Origin: Stramenopiles sp. TOSAG23-3
Lineage: Eukaryota > Sar
Direction of reading: 5' to 3'
Assembly: GCA_900128585.1 (NCBI GenBank)
Contig: LT642535.1
Span: 1-15,147, forward strand
DNA length: 15,147 nucleotides
Positions 7,417-15,147 of this stretch are shown piece after piece. Within the stretch, counting starts at the first letter, position 1; each line of letters starts with the position of its first letter. Below the pieces are notes generated by a model that saw only the letters and a program-made list of their open reading frames with translations, ran no database searches and was not told the origin of the DNA. The position numbers were made by a program, and so were the translations under genes.

Positions 7417-10284
7417 TTACTTGTCGTACAAGTACTTTCGCTCGCACGCGTTCACTTTCTTGGCAAACCTCAAGGAGCACAACGATTCTCCAGTACTGAA
7501 GGTCTGCGGGGAGAGGTTGCAGAACATGAGCGCTTTGCAATCCCCGCCCAGGGAGCGTTGCAGCAAGTACGTCAGTTTGGAGTCGCGGAACGGAACGTGG
7601 CCGTTCTGGCTGGCTACTGCGGAGATTACGTTGCCCAGCGTGGACAAACTTTTGTTGATGTTCTGGGCTTCCTTCAACAGTTTTGGGTCTTTGGCGCTCC
7701 CGCTCTGGCTGAGGCGCTCGGACCCTGCCAAATCGACAAGGTTCAACTTTCCAACACGGCGCTTCCCTTCTTTCGAGTCGAAGCCGTTGATTTTCATCGA
7801 GAAAACGGTGTGACTACGACTGGACTGCGCGTTGCAGTGGGTTGCGGCAGTTTGGCGGATCTGGCCTGCTTTTCTCAGCAACTTCAAGATCTCTCCGGCG
7901 TTGGTGACGGTGTGCTCGCTCAAACCGTCGACGACGGTGTCCGCTTCTTCGCCGTCAGCTGGTTTCAGGTGGTGGTGAATTTCAAGGGACGCCTTCGAGT
8001 TGGGGTTCAGCAGGTCGCGCAATTTTTCATTGTATATTTCTACCATGCTGACGCTGACGGAGAACGTCCACCCTTGCGTCTCAAGCTTTTCGCAGTACTC
8101 AAAAATGTGCGATGCCGCACGGGGGATGATGCCGCGGTCGTCGCCGTGCAGGGGACCGTGCATCGTGTGCGTTTTTCCGGACCCCGTCTGCCCGTACGCA
8201 AAAATGCACACCCGGTACCCGTCTGCCGCACTCTGCACCATGTTGCCCACCTCATTGTAAACCTCTTCCTGCTTTTCCCGCGGGGTAAAGACACGGTCAA
8301 AGACGAACTTGGACGGTTTGTTCGACGCTCGCGTGACGCCGTCGTACTTCAGCCCGCCTTCTGCCACGTGGATAATGCTTCGCTGCTCTATGTTCGTGTC
8401 CGGAAAGCGGAAGACTTTGTGCTTGTTGCCGGTCTTTTCGTTTTCCAGAAACGGGCGCACGCGGCAGTACACTCGGATGTTTCCTTTCAGCTCCATGACC
8501 TGGTTGTGCAGCTTGCGACGAAGGGTTTCGTCCGATCGGGCCTTGCCATGGTAGTAAGATATTTGGGACTCCCACGTCTTGGCGTTTGCGGTCGCCTTTT
8601 CGCACTCCTGAAGCGCTCCGGTGACCTGCGTCCTCCACGATTCGGCGTTCGTGCGGGTCTTCTGAAGATCCTTCTGAAGGGTTTCGTTCTCGTCGCACGC
8701 GGCGGCGTAGCTGTCGTTCAGCTGCATGAATTCCATCTCCTTCTTGGACATCATCTCTTTGATGGCCTTCAGCTCTGCCTCTGCTTTTTCTGCGCGGTCC
8801 TTCTCTTCCTTTAGCTGCGCAACGCTTTGGTTTGTGCGCGACCGCATGACTTGAACCATTTTCTGGACTTCTTTGGACGCCTCGAGCTGGGAGTTCATTT
8901 GCTCGGACATTTGCTGAATCTTAGCCTGGCACCCTTCCGACTCCGTTTTCCATTTCAACCCTTCGGCTTTGCAGGTGTCGAAGCGCTTGGACAGATCGTC
9001 GAACTGGTCGACCTTTTCGTTTGCAGCGCCCAGCTTTTCTTCAAGCAGGCACGCCGATTTGATGTACCCCTCCAATAATTTCTTTTGCGTTTCGACGGTC
9101 TCCTTCGCCTGGTCAAACTCCGCTTTCATGGTCTCGTACTCTGCTTTGATTTCTTGAAACTCGCCGGCCACCTCCTTCATTCGTGCTTCCGCATGGTCCC
9201 GCTCGGTCGTCATCGCGGCCAGCAACGCATCTTTCTCGTCGCCTTCCTCTGCTTTGTTTGCCGTGTCTTTCATTTGAGCCAACAAGCTTGCCTTTTGCTT
9301 TTGCGCAAGGTCCAGCTTTCTCTGCAGGTCCAGTTTGTCATTGTCGGATTTTTCCAAGCGGATGGACAGTTCCTTCTGCTTCAAGGAGTTGGACTCCACC
9401 TTTGTGGTCAGCTTCGACATTGCCTTTTCCATAATGTTTGCAGAGTGTTGCGCGCTGCGAAACATGTTTTGCGTGTCTTCCAACTCTTGCAAGGTCTGCT
9501 CGTGCCTGCTCTTGATGTTGGACAGCTCGTTCTTGAGGGTGCCGATGACGCTCTCGTGCCGGGTGACTTCGTCGTGGGCAATCTTTGACGACTTGAGGGC
9601 ATCGTCCAGTTCCGTAAGCTTGACTTTGGAAGTTGCCAGCTCGTCTTCTTTGTCGTCGCAGGACTTTTCCAACGCTTTGCACATTCCCTCCAGCGCGGCC
9701 ATTCGCTCGGCGGCCTCCTTCAGTTGGGTCTGAAGGTTGTTCACCTCTTCGGAGTCCTTGTCGTTTTCGGTGGCGGGCGACGCCACGGTGGACAGGTCTT
9801 CGAACCGTATCGAGGACGACTCGTCCACGGTGTCCTCCGGCTCGGTCTCTTGGTCTTCGGACGTATCGAACGATGCGTGGTCCGACGGTTTTCCATTCCC
9901 TGGAGAAAACGCCATGACGAACATCCCGCCTTTTTTTCGCTTCATGTGGGAAATCGCGGCGTTCTCAACGTACCCGAATGGCTTCTTCGAGAGGTCGATC
10001 TTGGACTTGATCAGGGACCGTTTGGAGCGCGACAGGGACTGGTCCAAGTTGGCAATGCCGCTGGAGGGCGGCGGCGGCATGCTGGTGCTAACGCTCAACT
10101 GCGGTGCCTTTGGCGCTTCCTTGGTCGCGGCCTGCTCTTTTTTAAATTTTTTCCACCGCGCGAGCCTGTCCCCCCGGGTCTCGTTATGCACCTCTTCGAA
10201 TTTTGGCAAATTCTTACGTTTGTGCACGTTCGCGCGACTTCGCCTGTTCTCGTCCGCCCCGCCTGTAATAAAACCTCCAATCAT
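7417..10284 (-). CDS. kinesin-14, C-terminal motor
   Basis: 955 residues; a microtubule motor of the minus-end-directed kinesin-14 class, judged by the motor at the C-terminus. The N-terminal tail (1-120) is basic and proline-bearing and could be a second microtubule-binding site. Acidic sequence at 138-180 is followed by a long coiled coil (about 180-595) for dimerisation. The neck/motor junction ELKGNIRVYCRVRPF (598-612) is typical of kinesin-14. Motor motifs are P-loop GQTGSGKT (698-705), switch I NAQSSRSH (818-825), switch II DLAGSER (851-857), then HVPFRDSKLTYLLQ (896-909). All nucleotide-binding residues look intact, so an active ATPase is expected, with roles in spindle or minus-end transport. 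The protein ends soon after the motor, without an added calmodulin-binding tail or FERM/MyTH4 region, so it is not KCBP-like. The ATG has A at -3 and follows a CAA/AAC-rich leader. It converges with the channel gene, leaving a 213 bp spacer. No frameshift is seen. Confidence 0.96.
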   Translation of the reverse strand: MIGGFITGGADENRRSRANVHKRKNLPKFEEVHNETRGDRLARWKKFKKEQAATKEAPKAPQLSVSTSMPPPPSSGIANLDQSLSRSKRSLIKSKIDLSKKPFGYVENAAISHMKRKKGGMFVMAFSPGNGKPSDHASFDTSEDQETEPEDTVDESSSIRFEDLSTVASPATENDKDSEEVNNLQTQLKEAAERMAALEGMCKALEKSCDDKEDELATSKVKLTELDDALKSSKIAHDEVTRHESVIGTLKNELSNIKSRHEQTLQELEDTQNMFRSAQHSANIMEKAMSKLTTKVESNSLKQKELSIRLEKSDNDKLDLQRKLDLAQKQKASLLAQMKDTANKAEEGDEKDALLAAMTTERDHAEARMKEVAGEFQEIKAEYETMKAEFDQAKETVETQKKLLEGYIKSACLLEEKLGAANEKVDQFDDLSKRFDTCKAEGLKWKTESEGCQAKIQQMSEQMNSQLEASKEVQKMVQVMRSRTNQSVAQLKEEKDRAEKAEAELKAIKEMMSKKEMEFMQLNDSYAAACDENETLQKDLQKTRTNAESWRTQVTGALQECEKATANAKTWESQISYYHGKARSDETLRRKLHNQVMELKGNIRVYCRVRPFLENEKTGNKHKVFRFPDTNIEQRSIIHVAEGGLKYDGVTRASNKPSKFVFDRVFTPREKQEEVYNEVGNMVQSAADGYRVCIFAYGQTGSGKTHTMHGPLHGDDRGIIPRAASHIFEYCEKLETQGWTFSVSVSMVEIYNEKLRDLLNPNSKASLEIHHHLKPADGEEADTVVDGLSEHTVTNAGEILKLLRKAGQIRQTAATHCNAQSSRSHTVFSMKINGFDSKEGKRRVGKLNLVDLAGSERLSQSGSAKDPKLLKEAQNINKSLSTLGNVISAVASQNGHVPFRDSKLTYLLQRSLGGDCKALMFCNLSPQTFSTGESLCSLRFAKKVNACERKYLYDK

Positions 10285-10323
10285 GGTGTTGTTATTCTTG
10301 TCGTTGTTGGTACGATTGTTTCC

Positions 10324-10330
10324 GTTTACT
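10324..10330 (-). promoter_or_regulatory. AGTAAAC motif upstream of kinesin
   Basis: The - strand reads AGTAAAC, 39 nt before the kinesin ATG, in a leader that also carries AACAAC-type repeats. It matches the words at 708 and 3548 but at a different distance, so its meaning is weak. Confidence 0.15.
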
Positions 10331-11180
10331 TACTGTCTCTTCAAAGCAGTGGTGAAAAGTATAAACTAAACGTTATGAATGAATGATGGATGGGTGGGTT
10401 TGTGTTAAACACAAAAGAAAAGTTTACTTCTTTCGGTGTGTGTTGTATTCAATATGTTCTATATTGAAGAAACGTTTTTTCCTTTTCTTTTTCTTTCAGC
10501 GCCCTTTTATCAAAGGAAGCAAAATGCAGAAAATGGAAAAAAGAAGAAGAATCTTTTAATAAATAAAATAACATAAGAATAGCATAGGATTAATAATTAA
10601 AGAAGGAAGAATGGGTTAAAGAATAAAATAAAGTGTATGGTATGCAATGTATTAGGGAATTAGAAATATACTTAGGAATATACCTATATATACTATACAA
10701 GTTACTTATACTTATAAATACTAACTAACAATGCATCCTTTCATCTTTTCAATTTAAAGTGGATTGTATTCTTATGTAATGATAATATAATACATAGCAA
10801 TAGCATACAACGTTCATTTGGAAGGATGATTCTGGAAGAAAGGAAGGATTGGAATTGTATAGTTGTATTTGTTGATTTGTACTGTATTGATAGGAGAATT
10901 GGAGTCCGTTTGAGTTGGATGAAGAAAGAAAGGAAGCATTGATAGGAATATGTATGTTGTGTATATGTATTTGTATTAATAGGTTAATAGTATGGAAATT
11001 GACGAATGGCCCGACGGTTAGAATTCATGGGTTTGTGTCTATGTTAAATAAGAAAAATAGGTTTTTTAATTTTTTTGTTTTATTATTTTTATTAACATCA
11101 AGATAGGATAGAATTAAAATGGAATTAAAATGAAAATAGAATTTAGAAAAGGAATTGGTGAATTGTTTCTGTGGGAAATT

Positions 11181-11284
11181 GGGATTGAAGGGATTGGTTT
11201 AAGTGTTTAATGGGATTGAATTTAATGATTGTGAGAAGAAGTTGGGAAGGGTTTGAGATTTAGTTCAACGTTGAATTGGGATTG
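11181..11284 (+). promoter_or_regulatory. four GGGATTG words before the coiled-coil gene
   Basis: GGGATTG occurs at 11181, 11190, 11212 and 11278, all on the + strand, 121 to 224 nt before the ATG at 11405. Four direct copies of a 7-base word within 104 bp suggest a transcription factor site cluster or a remnant tandem repeat. The G-rich, C-free strand makes chance recurrence more likely than usual, so confidence is low. Confidence 0.3.
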
Positions 11285-11404
11285 GAAGAATTTTTAGTGT
11301 TTGGTGGGGTTTGAGAATATTTTAGCAAGGAATACTTAGTGTGCTTTGGGTCGGACGTTAACTTGCAATATACGGCTTGCCTTCCTTCCCCTTTTTTGAA
11401 TAGA

Positions 11405-13018
11405 ATGAATAACTCGGAGAATATTGTACCGTCCGTTGCGAACATTCAACAGGACAATGTATATACAAAGGAACGGAAAGAATTGGCTGCAAAGAATGAG
11501 ACCGTTTTGAAGCAAACGAATGCAACTGCTACTACCGCTAACATCGGTAGTAATCGAAGTCCCGCCTCGTCCATAGACTATACTGCCGCTCTGAATTTTG
11601 GAGTTTTTGAAGACGCACGGGCAGAGTTCAGCGTGGAGAAGATTAGGGAACAGAACATTTTTACCAACCATGCCGAGGAGAGCCCCGAAACCCTCGCATC
11701 GTTTACCCAGACAACCCAAAACCTCGACGACGACAAAGTGTATGCGAAATTAGAAAAGGCCTTCCGAATAGAATGTTTGCACGCAAACATGAAAAAGCAT
11801 ATTAAACGTCAGGAACGGGAAATGATCAAGCTCAGGGGGCAGCTCATAAAGCTGCGCACTCGCGACGCAATCATGCAGACGAAAATGAACGATACGAACG
11901 AGCAGTTGCAGTCGCAAACGATGCGGTACAACGACTTATGCCAAGAGATTCAACAGGTCGTTTCGATGGCGGCATGCGTCAGTGTGGTGCCTACCAACCA
12001 ACCATTTCTATCGCCGCAGCGGACGACGCGGTACAGTTTTTCTGCGACCATGGAGGGTGCATCAACGCCAAAGTTGCCCATGCTGCCGCACCACGACGAT
12101 TCGTTCGACAGCCCGGTGAAAAGTCGACGGTCGGACAGCGAAGAAGACGACAGCGTCGTTTCGCCGGTCAAAAAGTCCACGACGACAAGCGCCATTTCTA
12201 TCCCAACAAGAAAGTACGGGATGGACTCTCCCGACGTACCCCTGACGCCGAGCGTGAGGATTGTGGGAGGAATGAAAATTAAGAAGGAAGACGCTTCGGA
12301 TTTGAGCATGCCGCCGCCGCCGTTGCCGAACCAGCGGGTACGGTTTGCAGCGTCAGCAACGAATTATGAGGCGGAGAGCTACGGTGGGTTTTCCTACGTA
12401 GACGCTATGAGGATGTTGATGTCGCCGAATACGATTCCCGAGCAATCGTTCGTTCAGAAAACGATCCACGCGTACGGGACCACCCCGCTGACGAACGAGC
12501 AGAACGATTTTAAAACGATTATCGCAAAGGCAGAGGTGAACAACATGAACAAGAAGATTAGTGTCATCAAGAAAATGTACCAGCAAGAGAACAGCGAGTT
12601 GAAGCGACGCATGGAAGTGTTGGAAAGCCATTTGAGCGATAAAGATTCGGAAGTGCTGCGGTTGAAGCAGGAGTTGGCACAAGCCCGGGAAATGATTCGG
12701 GAGCAGGACCGTGTGTTGAAGAGTACCAAGACGGTTATGAGCGCTTTCAGTTACGATGGGAGCACGAGCAGTGGCACGGAGGAGGGTACCCCGCAGACGA
12801 GAATGCGCGGGGGGAGTGGAAGTTCTGGTGTTTTTCCACGTCAGAGAAGGTTCTCTGGGAAAAGAGCTGGGCCGTTGCCAGCAAGTGGTGGAAACAAAGT
12901 TACGGGACCACGTGCAGAGGTCAGCAGCAGCGTGAGCCCGGCGAATACGAGCGCTTCGAATATTTTGGGCCGCCGGAGGAACAGGCGGTCGTTCTACTCG
13001 AAGATTGGGGTATTGTAA
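11405..13018 (+). CDS. coiled-coil protein with CDK-type sites, function unknown
   Basis: 537 residues from the first ATG (A at -3). A 22-codon open stretch before it has no ATG. I do not recognise the family. Predicted layout: Ser/Thr/Asn-rich N-terminus (1-105); first coiled coil about 110-188, rich in K/R/E/Q; a long disordered middle (195-365); second coiled coil about 372-443; and a Ser/Gly/Arg-rich tail ending with an arginine cluster GRRRNRR (522-528). The middle holds three full CDK-type sites, SPQR (203-206), SPVK (236-239) and SPVK (253-256). Further S/T-P sites are at S52, S93, T221, S275, T281, S340, T360, T462 and S511. A PPPPLP stretch sits at 303-308. No enzyme motif or membrane segment is visible. 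It may be a cytoskeletal, centrosomal or spindle scaffold controlled by cell-cycle kinases; that is inference. The kinesin-14 gene lies divergently upstream, and the WD40-like gene converges 98 bp away. Confidence 0.8.
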   Translation: MNNSENIVPSVANIQQDNVYTKERKELAAKNETVLKQTNATATTANIGSNRSPASSIDYTAALNFGVFEDARAEFSVEKIREQNIFTNHAEESPETLASFTQTTQNLDDDKVYAKLEKAFRIECLHANMKKHIKRQEREMIKLRGQLIKLRTRDAIMQTKMNDTNEQLQSQTMRYNDLCQEIQQVVSMAACVSVVPTNQPFLSPQRTTRYSFSATMEGASTPKLPMLPHHDDSFDSPVKSRRSDSEEDDSVVSPVKKSTTTSAISIPTRKYGMDSPDVPLTPSVRIVGGMKIKKEDASDLSMPPPPLPNQRVRFAASATNYEAESYGGFSYVDAMRMLMSPNTIPEQSFVQKTIHAYGTTPLTNEQNDFKTIIAKAEVNNMNKKISVIKKMYQQENSELKRRMEVLESHLSDKDSEVLRLKQELAQAREMIREQDRVLKSTKTVMSAFSYDGSTSSGTEEGTPQTRMRGGSGSSGVFPRQRRFSGKRAGPLPASGGNKVTGPRAEVSSSVSPANTSASNILGRRRNRRSFYSKIGVL

Positions 13019-13067
13019 GAGGAAAATGAATGGTGAGTAATGATAACTAACGTATTAGGCACAATTT

Positions 13068-13073
13068 TTTATT
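13068..13073 (-). terminator. AATAAA poly(A) signal
   Basis: The - strand reads AATAAA 44 nt beyond the TAG of the WD40-like gene. It lies in the 98 bp spacer shared with the convergent coiled-coil gene, so the two transcripts probably overlap at their 3' ends or stop very close together. Confidence 0.5.
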
Positions 13074-13116
13074 ACTTTTAAGGAATTAGTGAGATGGCGA
13101 CGCGCTGAGTGAGTCT

Positions 13117-14844
13117 CTAAAAGAAAACATCTGTCAAGGGATCGACTCGTGGTGTGTTACGATATGGAGCGGATCGTGGAATGTTGAAAACATTGAAATT
13201 ACCATTTTGGTCTGTCGCCCCAATAGCATTCCCGTGGGAAAATGGGATAAGATCTCCGTCTAGCTCAGTGCTAGACTGTGACACATTTGTCACCACATCA
13301 TTACTGCTGCACATTAGTTGTGTATGATCAGCTTGAACGACTCCATCCCAGACTGAAAACCCGGGGTTCCCAAATACTATGTACCGGGATCGTCGTGAGT
13401 CTAATTTTGAAACGCAGATGTTGCCGACAGCGTCCATGTGGCGGTCAGATTTGTCGCACATAAACTCTGCTTCGTACCCTTTCCGAACCATTCTCAACTC
13501 GACAAACTCCATGCTTGCATCCTGCGGCCTGACTTTTTCATAACCGCAAACCACTTTATTGGGCCCATCGTATGCGTGGGTAAACATCCCAGATCGAAGA
13601 GAATTGTATGTAAGCACCACTTTATTCGTCCTCACATCGTACAATTTCAAGTTTCCGGAATCCTCCGTGAAGCTCACCACATTTTCCCTCTCCTTGTGAG
13701 AGCACACGCTTCCCACAACTTCATTTTTCCCGTTGTATTTTGACATTTGCGTTTTCATCCCGCTTGCCCTAATTTTCGACACGACCATTGTCCCATCGAA
13801 CCCGCCACTGGCTATCATCAAATTAGCCTTTCGGTTGTTTGTTTTCCCCGAGACAACATGGATTGCCCGGATGTCATCCGTGTGAATGTCGTTGTACTTG
13901 AACAGATCTATTTCGGCATTGTTCAGAGGCGAAAGCGAGCTCCCTCGGTGGTTCCCAATGTACGCATCCAAGGGTACCAGAGACAATGTTTTTCCAGACG
14001 CTATTGCAACGCTCGTCATACTCGTCCACTTCATGTCTCGTACCGCACCGGGGACAGGGAAGACATTGCTGACGTAGCACGAGTATTTATTTGTGTCTGG
14101 GTGAAACTGTGGAATTTCGCTGAAAATCCCTTTGTCCGTCGAGTGCGGGCTTCCAGTAGTATTTATCAGACGGGAAACGATGGCGTAGTACCCTTCGTCC
14201 GTTGACGACGATCCTCTTGTCAAGTTAACTGGCTGCTGCGTTCCACACACAAACAGCCCGTTCTCTTCAAATATTGGCTTTGACAACGGAACATGATAGC
14301 CTAGCGCTTCCTGCGACAAGGGCGCAGTCTGCGTCGGTGTGATACCAATCGCTGCGTGCTCCTGCGGCCCTCGGTAACTTGACGACATCATTTTCTCGTC
14401 CACGGAAAGCATCTCCAGACTGTTCTTTCGCACTTTTCCATCATCAATTGTAGGAAGTTCATTTTTCACATGGCCGTCGTTTTCTTTGTCAAAGAAATCG
14501 TTGTACCCAAGCGGAAAGTTCGTGTCGTCGTCGCTGTCACTGAACAAGAGACCAGCGTAGGAGTGTACATCGTCTTGGCCGTCGAACGTCGGGTCGACCG
14601 CTCCCAAATATTGCTCCATTAGGTCTTTGGAACTTCTTCGTCGTTCCAAGACCTGTTTCTCCATTCCATTTACATCACTCGGACCAGCAGCCAAATCTTT
14701 CTCGTTAAAACTAAGCAAAGGCGTACTTTCCCCCAGAGCATCGCTTGCGAGGAACGTGGTCGGGAGTATGACCTCGGTAGACAATGAGCATGGCGATCGA
14801 CTGCCTTGCCGTGCCGTAAAATCTTTATCGTTTAGAAAATTCAT
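13117..14844 (-). CDS. WD40-like beta-propeller protein, function unknown
   Basis: 575 residues. The first 240 or so look disordered and acidic, with a basic phosphosite-like RRRSS (68-72), an FSDSDDD cluster (101-107) and many Ser/Asp. From about 255 to 560 there are repeats of WD40 type. Clear pieces include RDMKW followed by VAIASGKTLSLV (269-290), DDIRAIHVV then LMIASGGFDGTMVVSKI (323-358), VVSFTEDSGNLKLYDVRT (389-406), GNICVSKL then YIVFGNPGFSVWD (474-500), and AIGATDQNGNFNVFNI (540-555). Blades are divergent and few end in WD, so six or seven blades is an estimate. Such domains act as protein-binding platforms; no partner can be named. The annotated ATG has T at -3, unlike all other genes here. 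The next Met (M61, at 14664) has G at -3 and +4 and could be the true start. It converges with the coiled-coil gene. Confidence 0.8.
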   Translation of the reverse strand: MNFLNDKDFTARQGSRSPCSLSTEVILPTTFLASDALGESTPLLSFNEKDLAAGPSDVNGMEKQVLERRRSSKDLMEQYLGAVDPTFDGQDDVHSYAGLLFSDSDDDTNFPLGYNDFFDKENDGHVKNELPTIDDGKVRKNSLEMLSVDEKMMSSSYRGPQEHAAIGITPTQTAPLSQEALGYHVPLSKPIFEENGLFVCGTQQPVNLTRGSSSTDEGYYAIVSRLINTTGSPHSTDKGIFSEIPQFHPDTNKYSCYVSNVFPVPGAVRDMKWTSMTSVAIASGKTLSLVPLDAYIGNHRGSSLSPLNNAEIDLFKYNDIHTDDIRAIHVVSGKTNNRKANLMIASGGFDGTMVVSKIRASGMKTQMSKYNGKNEVVGSVCSHKERENVVSFTEDSGNLKLYDVRTNKVVLTYNSLRSGMFTHAYDGPNKVVCGYEKVRPQDASMEFVELRMVRKGYEAEFMCDKSDRHMDAVGNICVSKLDSRRSRYIVFGNPGFSVWDGVVQADHTQLMCSSNDVVTNVSQSSTELDGDLIPFSHGNAIGATDQNGNFNVFNIPRSAPYRNTPRVDPLTDVFF

Positions 14845-15147
14845 GTATGTTCGTTTATAATGTACAGATATATTGTATGTATTTTGTTGAATAAATACGT
14901 TGCATTATCATTCTTATCTTACACTTTCTTTTCTTACTTCTTTCCTTTCTTAAACTCTTCCGTACGTGTAAACAAAGTCTCTTTCCCTCCTGTTGTAACC
15001 AGAGTTAAAAAGTACTGCAAGAAAAGAAAAAAGAAGAACCAAAATACATTAATATGAACACACCATAGCGTTTTATTTTCCAAAACCTGATGGACGCGCA
15101 GTCTTCTATTGTTTCCTAAAATACATAAACACAGCATAGAATACCCA
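14845..15147. other. right-edge non-coding region
   Basis: AT-rich sequence upstream of the WD40-like gene. It has T/C-rich and A-rich runs, an AATAAA on the + strand near 14891 and no convincing gene. A 67-codon - strand frame (14934-15137) encodes a Phe-rich, low-complexity peptide and is not supported. The WD40-like promoter should lie here, but I cannot place it. Confidence 0.5.

Larger units (their letters stand above)
10285..11404. other. AT-rich divergent spacer
   Basis: 1.1 kb between the divergent kinesin and coiled-coil genes, so both promoters should lie here. The kinesin side (10285-10380) is a probable leader with CAA-like triplets on the - strand. The middle is simple A/T-rich sequence with scattered TATA-like words, none well enough placed to call. 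A 63-codon frame at 10915-11106 is hydrophobic and low in complexity and is not believed to be a gene. From 11101 the + strand is nearly free of C and carries repeated GGGATTG words (listed separately). No tRNA was found. Confidence 0.6.

Noticed and set aside
7558-8814. 418-codon + strand frame opposite the kinesin motor and coiled coil
   Set aside because: It is the antisense shadow of a strongly supported kinesin-14. Its translation has no domain and a composition typical of reverse-frame GC-rich DNA.
10990-11030. GC-richer island in AT-rich spacer, possible small RNA or tRNA T-arm
   Set aside because: No consistent cloverleaf or stable hairpin could be drawn by eye.
14854-14859. TATAAA on the - strand before the WD40-like gene
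   Set aside because: Only about 9 nt from the ATG, too close for a TATA box unless the leader is almost absent or the true start is codon 61.
14934-15137. 67-codon - strand frame at the right edge
   Set aside because: Phe-run low-complexity peptide in AT-rich DNA; no supporting signal.
1-15147. CRISPR array, insertion sequence, transposon ends or viral genes
   Set aside because: No spaced direct repeats, transposase or integrase motifs, terminal inverted repeats or viral hallmark proteins were seen; repeats are simple microsatellites.

Overview
The window looks like nuclear DNA from a microbial eukaryote with compact genes. It holds six long uninterrupted reading frames (293 to 955 residues). 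Five of the six have A at position -3 of the ATG. Coding DNA is GC-richer, and the flanks are strongly AT-rich with microsatellites. There is a kinesin-14 motor, EF-hand calcium-binding potassium channels and AATAAA-like 3' signals. I see no bacterial operon layout, no ribosome binding sites and no clear introns. A protist alga, perhaps a stramenopile, is my best guess. The sequence alone does not settle the lineage.

Layout: 1-727 is upstream DNA without a supported gene. A + strand gene (728-2278) encodes a C2 / two-pore K+ channel / EF-hand protein. It converges on a - strand gene (2653-3534) for an unrecognised polytopic membrane protein. A 1.7 kb AT-rich divergent spacer follows (3535-5229), rich in AAG/TTC and CTTTT tracts. 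Next comes a second + strand channel-like gene (5230-7203), with EF-hands on both sides of a two-pore core and a strongly altered second selectivity filter. It converges on a - strand kinesin-14 gene (7417-10284). A 1.1 kb AT-rich divergent spacer (10285-11404), part of it almost free of C on the + strand, separates the kinesin from a + strand coiled-coil protein gene (11405-13018) with CDK-type sites. That gene converges, 98 bp away, on a - strand WD40-like protein gene (13117-14844). The last 300 bp hold no supported gene.

Functional reading: the left half is membrane and calcium signalling, with two different calcium-sensing two-pore channels about 3 kb apart around another membrane protein. 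The right half is cytoskeletal or cell-cycle in flavour: a minus-end type kinesin, a phospho-site-rich coiled-coil protein and a propeller scaffold. Strict alternation of strands gives three convergent gene pairs with short 3' spacers and two long divergent spacers, so paired promoters are likely at 3535-5229 and 10285-11404. Co-function of neighbours is inference only, because eukaryotic neighbours need not be related.
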